A stretch of DNA of 43,293 bases. Source: an uncultured Paracoccaceae bacterium. GTDB taxonomy: Bacteria; Pseudomonadota; Alphaproteobacteria; Rhodobacterales; Rhodobacteraceae. The notes below the pieces were generated by a model. It was not told the DNA's origin, ran no database searches, and saw only the letters and a program-made list of their open reading frames with translations. The first letter of the stretch is position 1. Each line of letters starts with the position of its first letter. Positions 30,492-38,365 of this stretch are shown one piece after another. The DNA lies in contig CANKZJ010000014.1 in the NCBI GenBank assembly GCA_947488605.1, forward strand, positions 1-43,293, written 5' to 3'. The position numbers were made by a program, and so were the translations under genes.

Positions 30492-30827
30492 TCAGACTTT
30501 CGGAGGACCGGTTGGGACAGCCAGCGTCAGGTTTGAAAAATTGCAATCAGCGTACATCAAGCCAATAGCCGCCATGCTAGCGGGATTAACCGGCGAAATG
30601 GCCGATGTGGCTGCAAGATCACCGAAACAGGGCATTGATCCCATCCCGCTGGTGGCGTCGCAGCAGTCTGCGAGTGCCTTCTCAGCATCAGCCACTGGAT
30701 CGCTTTCTGACATTTCGGCGTGGTGGGCGGCGTGATCCGATCCATGGTTCAAGCCGTGCATCACAGACGCGGTGGATGCACCGGCGAATGCAACAACAAG
30801 AATGATTGACAGAACCAAGCGAAACAT
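30492..30827 (-). CDS. Exported His-rich protein, first gene of the copper operon
   Basis: A 111-residue protein with a signal peptide (about 1-21). A His cluster follows: His-Gly-Leu-Asn-His-Gly-Ser-Asp-His-Ala-Ala-His-His-Ala-Glu-Met. Further on are Cys-Cys-Asp and Met-Pro-Cys motifs, so it is probably a periplasmic metal binder or chaperone. I do not know a named family. I prefer the ATG at 30827 over a TTG two codons upstream. A CsoR-type palindrome lies only 6 bases upstream of the ATG, so it is tightly copper-controlled and leads the DUF411-cytochrome-copC-copD operon. Confidence 0.7.
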   Translation of the reverse strand: MFRLVLSIILVVAFAGASTASVMHGLNHGSDHAAHHAEMSESDPVADAEKALADCCDATSGMGSMPCFGDLAATSAISPVNPASMAAIGLMYADCNFSNLTLAVPTGPPKV

Positions 30828-30832
30828 CCCCA

Positions 30833-30849
30833 ATACCTACTGGGGGTAT
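30833..30849. promoter_or_regulatory. CsoR-type operator, copy 2
   Basis: ATACC-N7-GGTAT, with a G-rich core (on the minus strand TATACCCCC...GGTATT), lies directly before the His-rich gene. It resembles copy 1 at 27904, which suggests one CsoR regulon of two promoters. Confidence 0.65.
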
Positions 30850-30891
30850 ATGGCTTTGACAAGTCACGAGGATGTGTCGCCATAATCGAGC

Positions 30892-31488
30892 TTAGTTGCA
30901 TCCGTTATGACTGCGCCACATGTCCGGGTCGTGCCCGTCTGGTACAGAGGCGCATGGATCATCTGAATAACCGCGCAACACCGCGTACTGGCTGATTTGG
31001 GCATCGGTCAGCAATGGCAAAGTCAACAGATGGGCATTCAGATGAACGAGGCGGAGGACTGCTCGTGCTTGACCTGCTTCGGCCACCAGCCGTTCAAGCG
31101 CCTCAGCACCAGGCGCACCGTTTTGAAAGGCTGCGTCCAGCGCTAGTTCAGCTACGACGAACCGCTCCCCGGCAGTTATGGCGTCTGCTTGCATTTGCGC
31201 TCGGATCGCTTCGATGTTGTCACGCTGTTGCTCAGTCAGAGCGATCTCTTCGGCAAGCTCAAGCAGATGCGTCGGCCCCGGCACACCATTGAGTTCGGCA
31301 GCACGCGCAAGCCCCCATCCGCCGCCACGTGCGATTTCCTCTAAGTCTTGCTCCGAAAGAGACTTGATTAAGCGTGTTTCCTCACCCGCGTAAGCTGACG
31401 GCGATGTGCTATGGTTTTCATCGTGTGTTTGGGCAAAGACTGCGGTGGGGATGAGAACCATCAACATTGCGACGTGTTTTGTTTCCAT
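30892..31488 (-). CDS. CpxP/Spy-like periplasmic metal-resistance protein
   Basis: A 198-residue exported protein with a signal peptide (about 1-19, ending Val-Phe-Ala-Gln). Long amphipathic helices follow, as in the CpxP/Spy/heavy-metal sensor group. The pattern Leu-Thr-Glu-Gln-Gln-Arg-Asp-Asn-Ile is the LTxxQ-type motif, and a second copy reads Leu-Thr-Asp-Ala-Gln-Ile-Ser-Gln-Tyr. His and Asp at both ends may bind metal. I start at 31488, with AAGGA upstream. Divergent from the Crp/Fnr gene. Probably a periplasmic chaperone or metal sink induced with the copper genes. Confidence 0.75.
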   Translation of the reverse strand: METKHVAMLMVLIPTAVFAQTHDENHSTSPSAYAGEETRLIKSLSEQDLEEIARGGGWGLARAAELNGVPGPTHLLELAEEIALTEQQRDNIEAIRAQMQADAITAGERFVVAELALDAAFQNGAPGAEALERLVAEAGQARAVLRLVHLNAHLLTLPLLTDAQISQYAVLRGYSDDPCASVPDGHDPDMWRSHNGCN

Positions 31489-31553
31489 GAGTGAAGTCCT
31501 TGATTGATCCGGGATTGGCCCGAAGTTGTTGCACAATCTGCGCCTCCAAGGGC

Positions 31554-32114
31554 ATGATAGAAATCATGTCGGATCATTGGCTCAACTGTTTTGATGGCGC
31601 GCCAGAACGCACGCTGGACGAAGGCGAAACGCTTTTTCGTCGGGACGATGAAGTTGAATGGGCCTTCTTGGTCCGTGAAGGGCAGATTTCCCTTAGGCGT
31701 GCGCTGCAAGACGGCGGGCTCTTGACCCTGCACACGGCCGAGGCAACAGAACTAGTTGCCGAAGCATCCCTCTTTGCGGATCGCTATCATTGCGATGCTG
31801 TCACCGAAATGCCGACAAAGGTCTCTCTGATTTCAAAGACCGAGTTGAAGGCGAGCCTTGAGAACTCTGTCACATCAAAGCGACTTTCGGTCAAAGCCTT
31901 TGAACGTACCGCGAGAGAGCTGCAGAACCTCCGGACCCGCATTGAGATCATGCGTTTGCGGAAGGTGGCAGATCGCCTTGATGCCTATCTCGAGCTTTAC
32001 GGTCCGCCGGAATTAGGCGGGTGGGTGCGTGTCGCTGATTGGATCGGAGTGTCGCCTCCAGCGCTCTATCGAGAGCTAGCGGAACGGCGGACGAACAAAC
32101 CTGATCTCTTTTGA
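31554..32114 (+). CDS. Crp/Fnr-family transcriptional regulator
   Basis: A protein of about 186 residues with an N-terminal cyclic-nucleotide-binding-like beta barrel (Glu-Trp-Ala-Phe-Leu-Val-Arg-Glu-Gly-Gln-Ile-Ser). A long dimer helix follows, then a short C-terminal helix-turn-helix ending Pro-Pro-Ala-Leu-Tyr-Arg-Glu-Leu-Ala. The DNA-binding domain is shorter than in Crp. The start is uncertain between 31491 (GTG), 31554 and 31566, and none has a good ribosome site. Divergent from the CpxP-like gene, so it may regulate it. The signal is unknown; no Fnr-type Cys cluster is visible after the chosen start. Confidence 0.78.
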   Translation: MIEIMSDHWLNCFDGAPERTLDEGETLFRRDDEVEWAFLVREGQISLRRALQDGGLLTLHTAEATELVAEASLFADRYHCDAVTEMPTKVSLISKTELKASLENSVTSKRLSVKAFERTARELQNLRTRIEIMRLRKVADRLDAYLELYGPPELGGWVRVADWIGVSPPALYRELAERRTNKPDLF

Positions 32115-32144
32115 TTGACTAGCAGGAAGCTGGAAATTTCTAGT

Positions 32145-32209
32145 GTCCGCTTTCGGGAAGCCGCACCGCAGCATCGGTTGCTACGACGAGAGTCTGGTTT
32201 GGGCCGTCC
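32145..32209 (+). repeat. Dispersed 65-bp repeat, copy 1
   Basis: Starts GTCCGCTTTCGGGAAG and ends GGGCCGTCC. It has the same length as copy 2 at 35005, with about 9 mismatches in 65. The two copies are in the same orientation and bracket the AraC-SDR-SDR block. Confidence 0.8.
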
Positions 32210-32228
32210 AATGCTTGTCAACGTCGCG

Positions 32229-33119
32229 TCAGTCAGCAGCTTGCAGTTGGCGGTCTTGTCTGGGCGCTCTGCCGAACTTGCGTGAGTATTCTCGCGAGAA
32301 CTGCGCGGAGCTCTCATAGCCTACAGCGAATGCAACTTCGGAAATCTTGGCGCGGCTCGTCCGCAGATCATCCTTGGCCTTCAGCAATCGCAGGTCTTTT
32401 TGGTATTGAAGCGGTGATGTTCCGGTCACGGCTTTGAACTGTTCGAAGAACGCCGAATTGCTCATCCCGACCATCGCCGCCAGGTCCCCAACGACGATGG
32501 TTTCCGACAGGTTGGTCTGAATTTCTTTCGTCGCCAGAAAGATGCGGCTGGCGGTGCTTTCATGCCAGAGCAGTCTCTGAAGCACCTGCGCATGTTGACC
32601 AATTAATAGCCTTGCATGAACCTCGCGGGCGGTAATCGGCCCCAACAAGTGCCGGGTCTCCTCTTCCTCGCATTGAAGGAAATAGCGGTGAAGTGCATCT
32701 GCCAGTCCTAGATCGGTGTCACACAAGCAGATCGAGAAAGGATCGGACGTTGGTGCTTTCAACGCGGGCGACACCGCGGGGGCCAACGACCTGAGAAGGT
32801 CGAGATCAAGTGGAAAGACCAATGCCGTGTAGGGGGCCTCTCGCGACGCCAATGTAATCCGCGAGATTACAGGGAGTGTATGGCTGACGATGAGGGACTG
32901 TCCGGCGCCGACCGTCAGTGTTCGGGCGCTGGACCCGACTTGCTTCGCACCCTGCAGGATCAGACAAAGCAGCGGACGATAGACAGTCGCATTCAGGTCG
33001 GTCGTTGCATGATGCCGCAAGAGGTGGGTGCCGCTCTGAGCATGATGAAATGCGCCTTCAGCGACGGCTGCTTGATCGAGCAGCGCTTTAACGTGCGACA
33101 AAAGATTTTCGCTTTGCAT
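32229..33119 (-). CDS. AraC-family transcriptional regulator
   Basis: A 296-residue regulator with the AraC N-terminal ligand domain (about 15-170, with Tyr-Arg-Pro-Leu-Leu-Cys-Leu-Ile-Leu-Gln-Gly). Two helix-turn-helix motifs follow at the C-terminus: Val-Gly-Asp-Leu-Ala-Ala-Met-Val-Gly-Met-Ser and Ile-Ser-Glu-Val-Ala-Phe-Ala-Val-Gly-Tyr-Glu-Ser. Divergent from two short-chain dehydrogenase genes 160 bases away, which it most likely activates. The inducer is unknown. Confidence 0.92.
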   Translation of the reverse strand: MQSENLLSHVKALLDQAAVAEGAFHHAQSGTHLLRHHATTDLNATVYRPLLCLILQGAKQVGSSARTLTVGAGQSLIVSHTLPVISRITLASREAPYTALVFPLDLDLLRSLAPAVSPALKAPTSDPFSICLCDTDLGLADALHRYFLQCEEEETRHLLGPITAREVHARLLIGQHAQVLQRLLWHESTASRIFLATKEIQTNLSETIVVGDLAAMVGMSNSAFFEQFKAVTGTSPLQYQKDLRLLKAKDDLRTSRAKISEVAFAVGYESSAQFSREYSRKFGRAPRQDRQLQAAD

Positions 33120-33280
33120 GTCGTTAACCTCCTAAGGACGCCTATCGATAGCATCGCCACCAACACCGCTAAAACAGAAATATCGATTTCTGGAGGATCA
33201 GGCAAGTATTATGGTCAATCGGAAAAGAATGAAGCGCCTGATGCGACTAACGTGATCAAGACACAACAAAGGAGACCGAC

Positions 33281-34150
33281 ATGCAAAAGGTCATGATCAC
33301 CGGCATCGCGGGCGGGTTTGGCAAGCCGACGGCGCGCGCACTTCTGGAAAAGGGCTATCAAGTTGCAGGAAGCGTCCGAAGCCGTGAGGGAAAGAGCGCC
33401 GAGACAGTTGCCGAGCTTGAAGCGGCGGGGGCGTCCATTGTCGAAATGGACGTGACCGACACTGCCAGCACCGAGCGTGGGGTCGCGGAGGCCATTGAAC
33501 AGCTCGGCGGCATTGACGTTCTATTCAACAATGCCGGGATTGGCTCTTATGGCATTCAGGAATTGATGTCAGCTGAGGACATGGCCCACGTCTTTGATGT
33601 GAACGTCATGGGCGTCCAGCGAGTCATGCGTGCAACACTGCCACACATGAGGGCGCAGGGGCAGGGAACGGTTCTCTACACCTCCAGCCTGATTGGCAGG
33701 ATCGCTACGCCGTTCTACGGAACCTATTCGGCCTCGAAATGGGCATTGGAAGCGATTGTCGAATGCTATCGGACCGAGTTGTCAGGCTTCAGGATCGAGT
33801 CCTGCATCATTGAACCCGGCGCCATGCCGACGGCTTTCTTCGATGGTATGGTTGCACCGAATGACCCGGAACGTGAGGCACAATATGGGGAGTTCGCAGC
33901 TGTCCCGGCAATGTCAGCCGCCGGTTTGGCCCAGATGCTGGAGGCGACACCTGATCAACGCCCCGAACGGATTGCGGAGGCGGTTGTCACTCTTCTGGAC
34001 ATGCCTTTCGGGCAAAAGCCGTTCCGCACTGTTGTGGACCATGTGGGCGTTGGCCCGCAGATCGAGCGGTACAACGAAGTACTGCACGACGTGACGCGCA
34101 ACGTTATGACCAGCTTTGGCATCGAAGAAATGTTGAAACTCAACGCCTGA
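33281..34150 (+). CDS. Short-chain dehydrogenase/reductase (first of pair)
   Basis: A 289-residue classical SDR. The cofactor motif is Thr-Gly-Ile-Ala-Gly-Gly-Phe-Gly (7-14), then Asn-Asn-Ala-Gly, an active-site Ser in Tyr-Thr-Ser-Ser and the catalytic Tyr-Ser-Ala-Ser-Lys. Arg in Val-Arg-Ser-Arg after strand 2 favours NADPH. AAAGGAG precedes the ATG. Followed after 12 bases by a second SDR. Substrate unknown. Confidence 0.92.
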   Translation: MQKVMITGIAGGFGKPTARALLEKGYQVAGSVRSREGKSAETVAELEAAGASIVEMDVTDTASTERGVAEAIEQLGGIDVLFNNAGIGSYGIQELMSAEDMAHVFDVNVMGVQRVMRATLPHMRAQGQGTVLYTSSLIGRIATPFYGTYSASKWALEAIVECYRTELSGFRIESCIIEPGAMPTAFFDGMVAPNDPEREAQYGEFAAVPAMSAAGLAQMLEATPDQRPERIAEAVVTLLDMPFGQKPFRTVVDHVGVGPQIERYNEVLHDVTRNVMTSFGIEEMLKLNA

Positions 34151-34162
34151 AGGAGACTTTCC

Positions 34163-34975
34163 ATGAAAACCATTTTGATCACGGGCGCCTCCTCGGGCAT
34201 AGGAGAGGCTACTGCCAAACATTTCCAAGCCAATGGATGGAACGTCGTCGCGACCATGCGCAACACTGACAGCGCGGGTGACCTTGCCGAACTAGACAAT
34301 GTCCAGGTCCAGCGTCTCGATGTCACCGATCCGGGCTCGATCGCCGCAGCAGTCGCCGCCGGTATCGACCGGTTCGGCAAGATCGATGTCCTACTCAATA
34401 ATGCAGGCTATGGGGCCTACGGTGCGCTGGAGGCCTTCTCGATGGAGCGCATACGTCGCCAGTTCGATACCAACGTGATCGGCCTGATGGAAGTCACGAA
34501 GGCCGTGCTACCGCATATGCGGAGCAACCGCGCAGGAACGATCATCAACATCTCGTCCATTGGCGGTCAGATCACATTCCCGCTCGGTACGCTCTACCAT
34601 GGCACCAAATTCGCAGTTGAAGGCCTGTCGGAGTCGCTCCATTACGAACTTGAACCGCTTGGTATTCATGTCCGCATTGTCGAACCTGGGATGATCAAGA
34701 CAAACTTTGGGGGCAGCTCATTCGACTTTGCCATGGACGAGAGTCTCCCAGACTATGCGCCGATGGCCGAGGCTATGGCGCGGGTGTTTGGAAAACTGGC
34801 GTCCAATCCAACAGCGCCCGAAACCGTTGCGGAGGTGATCTGGGAGGCCGCCAATGAAACCGGCGAGCGCCTCCGTTTCCGGGCAGGTGCCGATGCAGTG
34901 AAATTGTTGGACAAACGCAAGGCGCAAGACGACGCGACCTTCATCGGCGGGATCAAGCAGCTTACGAAAGCGTAG
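34163..34975 (+). CDS. Short-chain dehydrogenase/reductase (second of pair)
   Basis: A 270-residue classical SDR with Thr-Gly-Ala-Ser-Ser-Gly-Ile-Gly (7-14), Asn-Asn-Ala-Gly-Tyr-Gly, Asn-Ile-Ser-Ser and the catalytic Tyr-His-Gly-Thr-Lys. Met-Arg-Asn after strand 2 suggests NADPH. It is co-transcribed with the first SDR (AAGGAG in the 12-base gap). The two differ enough to have separate substrates. The pair with a divergent AraC is a common mobile arrangement. Confidence 0.92.
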   Translation: MKTILITGASSGIGEATAKHFQANGWNVVATMRNTDSAGDLAELDNVQVQRLDVTDPGSIAAAVAAGIDRFGKIDVLLNNAGYGAYGALEAFSMERIRRQFDTNVIGLMEVTKAVLPHMRSNRAGTIINISSIGGQITFPLGTLYHGTKFAVEGLSESLHYELEPLGIHVRIVEPGMIKTNFGGSSFDFAMDESLPDYAPMAEAMARVFGKLASNPTAPETVAEVIWEAANETGERLRFRAGADAVKLLDKRKAQDDATFIGGIKQLTKA

Positions 34976-35004
34976 GGGTTTTAAAAAATCGCAGCGACAG
35001 CAAC

Positions 35005-35069
35005 GTCCGCTTTCGGGAAGCTGCGCTGCGGCATCGCTTGTCACGACGAGAGTCCGGATTGGGCCGTCC
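35005..35069 (+). repeat. Dispersed 65-bp repeat, copy 2
   Basis: GTCCGCTTTCGGGAAG at the start and GGGCCGTCC at the end, as in copy 1. It lies between the SDR pair and the insertion sequence. Confidence 0.8.
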
Positions 35070-35263
35070 TTGCCACAGCGGCGCCAGTGATACGGCGGAC
35101 ATGCTGCGTTCGACCTAACGGCGGCAGAGAACCCACTTTGACATATGCTGCAGTATAACTCTGTGTCGGCTTTACGGCTCGCAAATTAAATCGGCAGTCG
35201 CAGCATTTTCATATCGTCGACGGCTAGTCTATGGCCGAAAAGCCCCCGCAAAGCTGATGGGGT

Positions 35264-35276
35264 GGATGGCTCCTGC
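35264..35276 (+). repeat. Left inverted repeat of the IS
   Basis: GGATGGCTCCTGC, an exact complement of the right repeat at 36587-36599. Confidence 0.85.
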
Positions 35277-35340
35277 TTCAACCGGCGTCGCAATGCGCCA
35301 TAATGCTGGTGTCGAAATCTGCTTTGAGAGGAGCCACCCC

Positions 35341-36361
35341 ATGCAAGTTACCACAATCGGCGTTGATCTGGCCAAGAACGTTTTTCAGGTTCATGGAATT
35401 GCCGAGGACGACAGGGTCGTTTTCAACAAACTTTTGCGGCGTGCGCAGATGCTGCCATTCTTTGCGAAGTTGGAGCCTTGTCTCATTGGCATGGAATCCT
35501 GCAGCAGCGCTCATCACTGGGCTCGTGAGCTCACTGCCCTTGGCCACGACGTGCGTCTGATCCTACCATTGTATGTGAAGCCATACGTCAAACGTGGGAA
35601 GTCAGACGCGATTGATGCCGAAGCGATCTGCGAAGCGGTTACGCGCCCGACTATGCGCTTTGTTGCGATCAAGACTGTAGAACAGCAATCTCTGCTGTCA
35701 TTGCATCGCGCACGGGGTCTTCTCGTCCGACAAAGGACACAGTTGATCAATGGTTTGCGCGGTCTGGTCTCTGAGTTTGGTATTTGCATTCCAAGAGGTT
35801 TGGCGCGTGTGATTGGTTTTGCGGAGGACATCACACTGGGTGAAGTTCTTGAGTTGCCGGACATCGCCAACGAGGTGATCCTAAATCTCAGCGAACAGCT
35901 TATGGCGCTGCATAAGCGTATCCGTTGGTATGAGGAGCGCTTGAAACAGGTCGCCAAAGAAGATGCGCGTATCCGTTTGTTGCGCACGATACCCGGTGTT
36001 GACGCTGTCACAGCCTCAGCGATCATGCACGAGCATCGGCGACGGGCACCAATTCCGTAATGGCCGGGAGTTCGCCTCCTGGTTGGGCTTGACGCCTGCG
36101 AATAAATCCAGCGGAGGTACTGAAAAGCTGGGGCGGATCACCAAGATGGGCGACCAGTATTTACGTTCGTTGCTTGTCGTGGGCATGACATCACTGGTTC
36201 GACAAACGCGGTCCCACCCCGAACGTGCCAGCAAGTGGCTGACGTCACTGCTCGAACGCAAACCTGCCCGTGTTGCAACTGTCGCCATGGCCAATAAGAC
36301 CGCCCGGATCGTTTGGGCAGTCTTAAGCCGCAACGAACCCTACACACCGCACACCGCCTAA
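35341..36361 (+). pseudogene. IS110-family transposase, frameshifted
   Basis: The first frame (35341-36060) gives the DEDD RuvC-like domain: Asp9 in Gly-Val-Asp-Leu-Ala-Lys, Glu52 in Gly-Met-Glu-Ser-Cys, and Asp89/Asp92 in Ser-Asp-Ala-Ile-Asp-Ala-Glu. It also gives the helical middle up to Arg-Thr-Ile-Pro-Gly-Val-Asp-Ala-Val-Thr. The second frame resumes with Ile-Gly-Asp-Gly-His-Gln-Phe-Arg-Asn and carries the C-terminal domain with Ser-Ser-Gly-Gly-Thr-Glu, the serine motif of the family, to the stop at 36361. The break lies within about 36028-36034, where 7 bases stand where a multiple of 3 is needed. No slippery run is present there, so it looks like a true mutation. GAGAGGAG precedes the start. 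Confidence 0.88.
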
Positions 36362-36586
36362 AGGAGAAAGGAACAACGAGTTAGCAAGACCCGCGAGATG
36401 ATGGTGCTTAAGTCAGCCGCCAAAACCAGGACACTCCGCCGAATGTCCCGGACGTCATAGCCCGCTAAACTGTAAGGAACTTGGTTTGCGGAACCCATCA
36501 GGGCCAGCGGTCAAAACCGCGCAAACAGGCCGGACACATGACTGCTTCTGATAAATGCACAAATCAGATCAAAAATGTCTTGCTAT
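36362..36586 (+). ncRNA. Candidate IS guide RNA (seeker/bridge RNA) region
   Basis: The non-coding right end of the IS contains several good stems. CCAGGACA (36426-36433) pairs with TGTCCCGG (36444-36451) with one mismatch. GTTTGC (36484-36489) pairs with GCAAAC (36521-36526) and encloses CCC-ATCA-GGG (36494-36503) and GCGGT-CAAA-ACCGC (36507-36520). IS1111-type elements are known to encode their target-guiding RNA downstream of the transposase, so this is the expected place. Exact RNA ends cannot be read. Confidence 0.5.
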
Positions 36587-36599
36587 GCAGGAGCCATCC
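36587..36599 (-). repeat. Right inverted repeat of the IS
   Basis: GCAGGAGCCATCC, an exact complement of the left repeat at 35264-35276. Confidence 0.85.
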
Positions 36600-36883
36600 A
36601 CACAGGACATTCGAGCACGATACGGCGAGCCGCTAAACTGATGGCTTTGCCAGCACGCTTCCCCAAGGACCTATGACTTTTCGTGATCGTTGTACGCATT
36701 TATTCGTACCAGATACGTGTTGCCACTCTTTCCAAATTTTTTTGCCCGCTTCCCTATTCGCAAGGATTCCGCTATACTTTATCGACGTGTGGACAAAGTT
36801 AACGAGCAGAGCTTGTTCTATATGTTGATGTCAAAATATGGCTCCGATCATTGATCAATAGCTCTTACAATAGGAAGACATAA
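36600..36883. other. Region between the IS and the LysR gene
   Basis: AT-rich towards its right end (from about 36720), with several possible -10-like boxes such as TATACT near 36773. It should hold the promoter of the LysR gene. Nothing else is seen. Confidence 0.35.
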
Positions 36884-37780
36884 ATGGTTGCGCGGGTAAA
36901 TCCATCACTGTCGTTTCATGCTTTATTGATATTTGCCAAAGCTGCAGAGTTCAACTCCGTGCGCAATGCTGCGGCATCGTTGAAAGTTTCTCCAAAAGCA
37001 GTGAGAACCCAAATTAAAGCTGTAGAAGCATCAGTTGGTCAGGCACTCTTCGAAGGTGAAGGTCATGCTCTTCACCTGACATCAAAAGGAAAAGAAGTTC
37101 ACGCAAGAGTCAATTCAGCACTCAGTGAGTTAAAGTCCGCTCTGGAGCACAGTACAAGTCAGCATTTTTCAGGTCCGGTCTTGACAGTTAAAGCTACGCC
37201 ATTGCTTATTAACAGTTTTTTGTTACCTAACATGACAGACTTTTACGATTCATCCCCAGCTACTGTAATTAAGCTCTGTTCTCAAGCAATGGACATGAAG
37301 CATATATGTCCAGATGTTGAAGTTACAATTGAGAGTTCAGATTCCCTTGCGGAGAATATAGAAACATTGGCCGAGTTGGAAGTTTTTCCGGTTTGCGCAC
37401 CATCTTTCGTTCAAAAAGGTCCGCTATTGCTAAAGGATCTACAAAAAATACCCTTGATCATGGGAGATGATTTGAATCAATGGCAGAAATGGATGGATAA
37501 TGCAGTTACAACTGTGCAGTTGCCGTCAGTAAAAAGGCTTTACTTAGACAACGACGAATCCATCCTCGCCGGCGCACAAGCAGGACTTGGGATCGCATTA
37601 ACCAATCAAATTGTGGCACACAGTTCTCTGGTTAACGGCACACTTGTGAAGCCATTTCGGAAATCGCTACGAGAAGGTACGCGGTTTCTTCGTGTAAAGA
37701 CTGTGGATAGCAACGACGGTGTCAAACAAGCTGCTAAAGCGAGCTTCGTTTACTGGTTACACTCATTGGTGAAGACCTAA
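36884..37780 (+). CDS. LysR-family regulator, AT-rich
   Basis: A 298-residue LysR-type protein. The N-terminal helix-turn-helix (about 8-66) has Phe-Ala-Lys-Ala-Ala-Glu-Phe-Asn-Ser, Ala-Ala-Ala-Ser-Leu-Lys-Val-Ser-Pro-Lys-Ala-Val and Leu-Thr-Ser-Lys-Gly. The effector domain is of usual size but not close to a known subgroup. Third codon positions are visibly richer in A/T than in neighbouring genes, and no target gene lies next to it. Together with the adjacent IS this suggests recent acquisition. AGGAAG precedes the ATG. Confidence 0.85.
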   Translation: MVARVNPSLSFHALLIFAKAAEFNSVRNAAASLKVSPKAVRTQIKAVEASVGQALFEGEGHALHLTSKGKEVHARVNSALSELKSALEHSTSQHFSGPVLTVKATPLLINSFLLPNMTDFYDSSPATVIKLCSQAMDMKHICPDVEVTIESSDSLAENIETLAELEVFPVCAPSFVQKGPLLLKDLQKIPLIMGDDLNQWQKWMDNAVTTVQLPSVKRLYLDNDESILAGAQAGLGIALTNQIVAHSSLVNGTLVKPFRKSLREGTRFLRVKTVDSNDGVKQAAKASFVYWLHSLVKT

Positions 37781-37969
37781 CAAAGTCAGTTTTGGCGCCT
37801 CTGACATGCGCTGCTTTTAAGTAGCCCCAATCCTGACGAAACTTTACGGGTCGAATTTCTTAATGATTAATCCGTTTCTTCTAAATTTTGGTCGAAATTC
37901 AGCGTTTCCTGCCATCTGTGAACGACAGATAGGTTGTTTTCGGACGCCAACACGACAGTCACAGATTGC
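37781..37969. other. Short intergenic region
   Basis: No gene or clear terminator seen. An open plus-strand frame crossing this and the next stretch looks like chance. Confidence 0.4.
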
Positions 37970-38329
37970 TCATATTTTGCAAGAAGCGCTCCATCGATCC
38001 GGGGCAGGAACGGCAAGTGCTATGTTGCGGCGCTCGGTTGTGATTTGGCCGAGCAATAAGTGCTTCGCCGTCAGAGCACGTTCGGCTTCAACAATAGTTT
38101 TATCAAGATGTGTTCGAACGAGCTTAGGGAAAGCCAGCATCCGACTTGATCGCCCTTTCTTACTGTCCATTAGCCTCTCAATGTCCGCAGTCAGAGATCT
38201 TGCGCCTCTTGGGTTCTCATCAGATATCTCACCGCACAGAGCTTGCAGCGAACGATAGAAGTTAACAAATCGACTGCCGCTACTTGGATCCAAGAGTGCT
38301 GATGCGAAACACAAGCAATTTCCTGTCAT
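37970..38329 (-). CDS. Doubtful hypothetical protein
   Basis: A 119-residue frame with an ordinary cytoplasmic composition in its second half: Leu-Asp-Lys-Thr-Ile-Val-Glu-Ala-Glu-Arg-Ala-Leu, then Leu-Gly-Gln-Ile-Thr-Thr-Glu-Arg-Arg-Asn. There is no good ribosome binding site before the ATG and no domain I recognise. It could be a small real gene, a fragment of a longer one, or chance in a 585-base gap. Confidence 0.3.
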   Translation of the reverse strand: MTGNCLCFASALLDPSSGSRFVNFYRSLQALCGEISDENPRGARSLTADIERLMDSKKGRSSRMLAFPKLVRTHLDKTIVEAERALTAKHLLLGQITTERRNIALAVPAPDRWSASCKI

Positions 38330-38365
38330 TTTGACCGAATGCTAGTAGGTCAACATTAGCCCTTC

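Larger units (their letters stand above)
35264..36599 (+). mobile_element. IS110/IS1111-type insertion sequence, decayed transposase
   Basis: The limits given are the 13-bp inverted repeats GGATGGCTCCTGC (35264-35276) and GCAGGAGCCATCC (36587-36599). In the IS1111 branch such repeats are subterminal, so the true ends lie a few bases outside. Inside are a short left end (64 bases to the start codon), the transposase gene and a long non-coding right end of 225 bases. I see no clear target duplication, as expected for this family. Confidence 0.82.

Noticed and set aside
36025..36040. Programmed frameshift in the IS transposase
   Set aside because: There is no A- or T-run slippery sequence, and IS110-type transposases are normally in one frame; a mutation is simpler.
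37863..38258. 131-residue plus-strand frame
   Set aside because: Overlaps the doubtful minus-strand frame, has a low-quality composition and no ribosome site.
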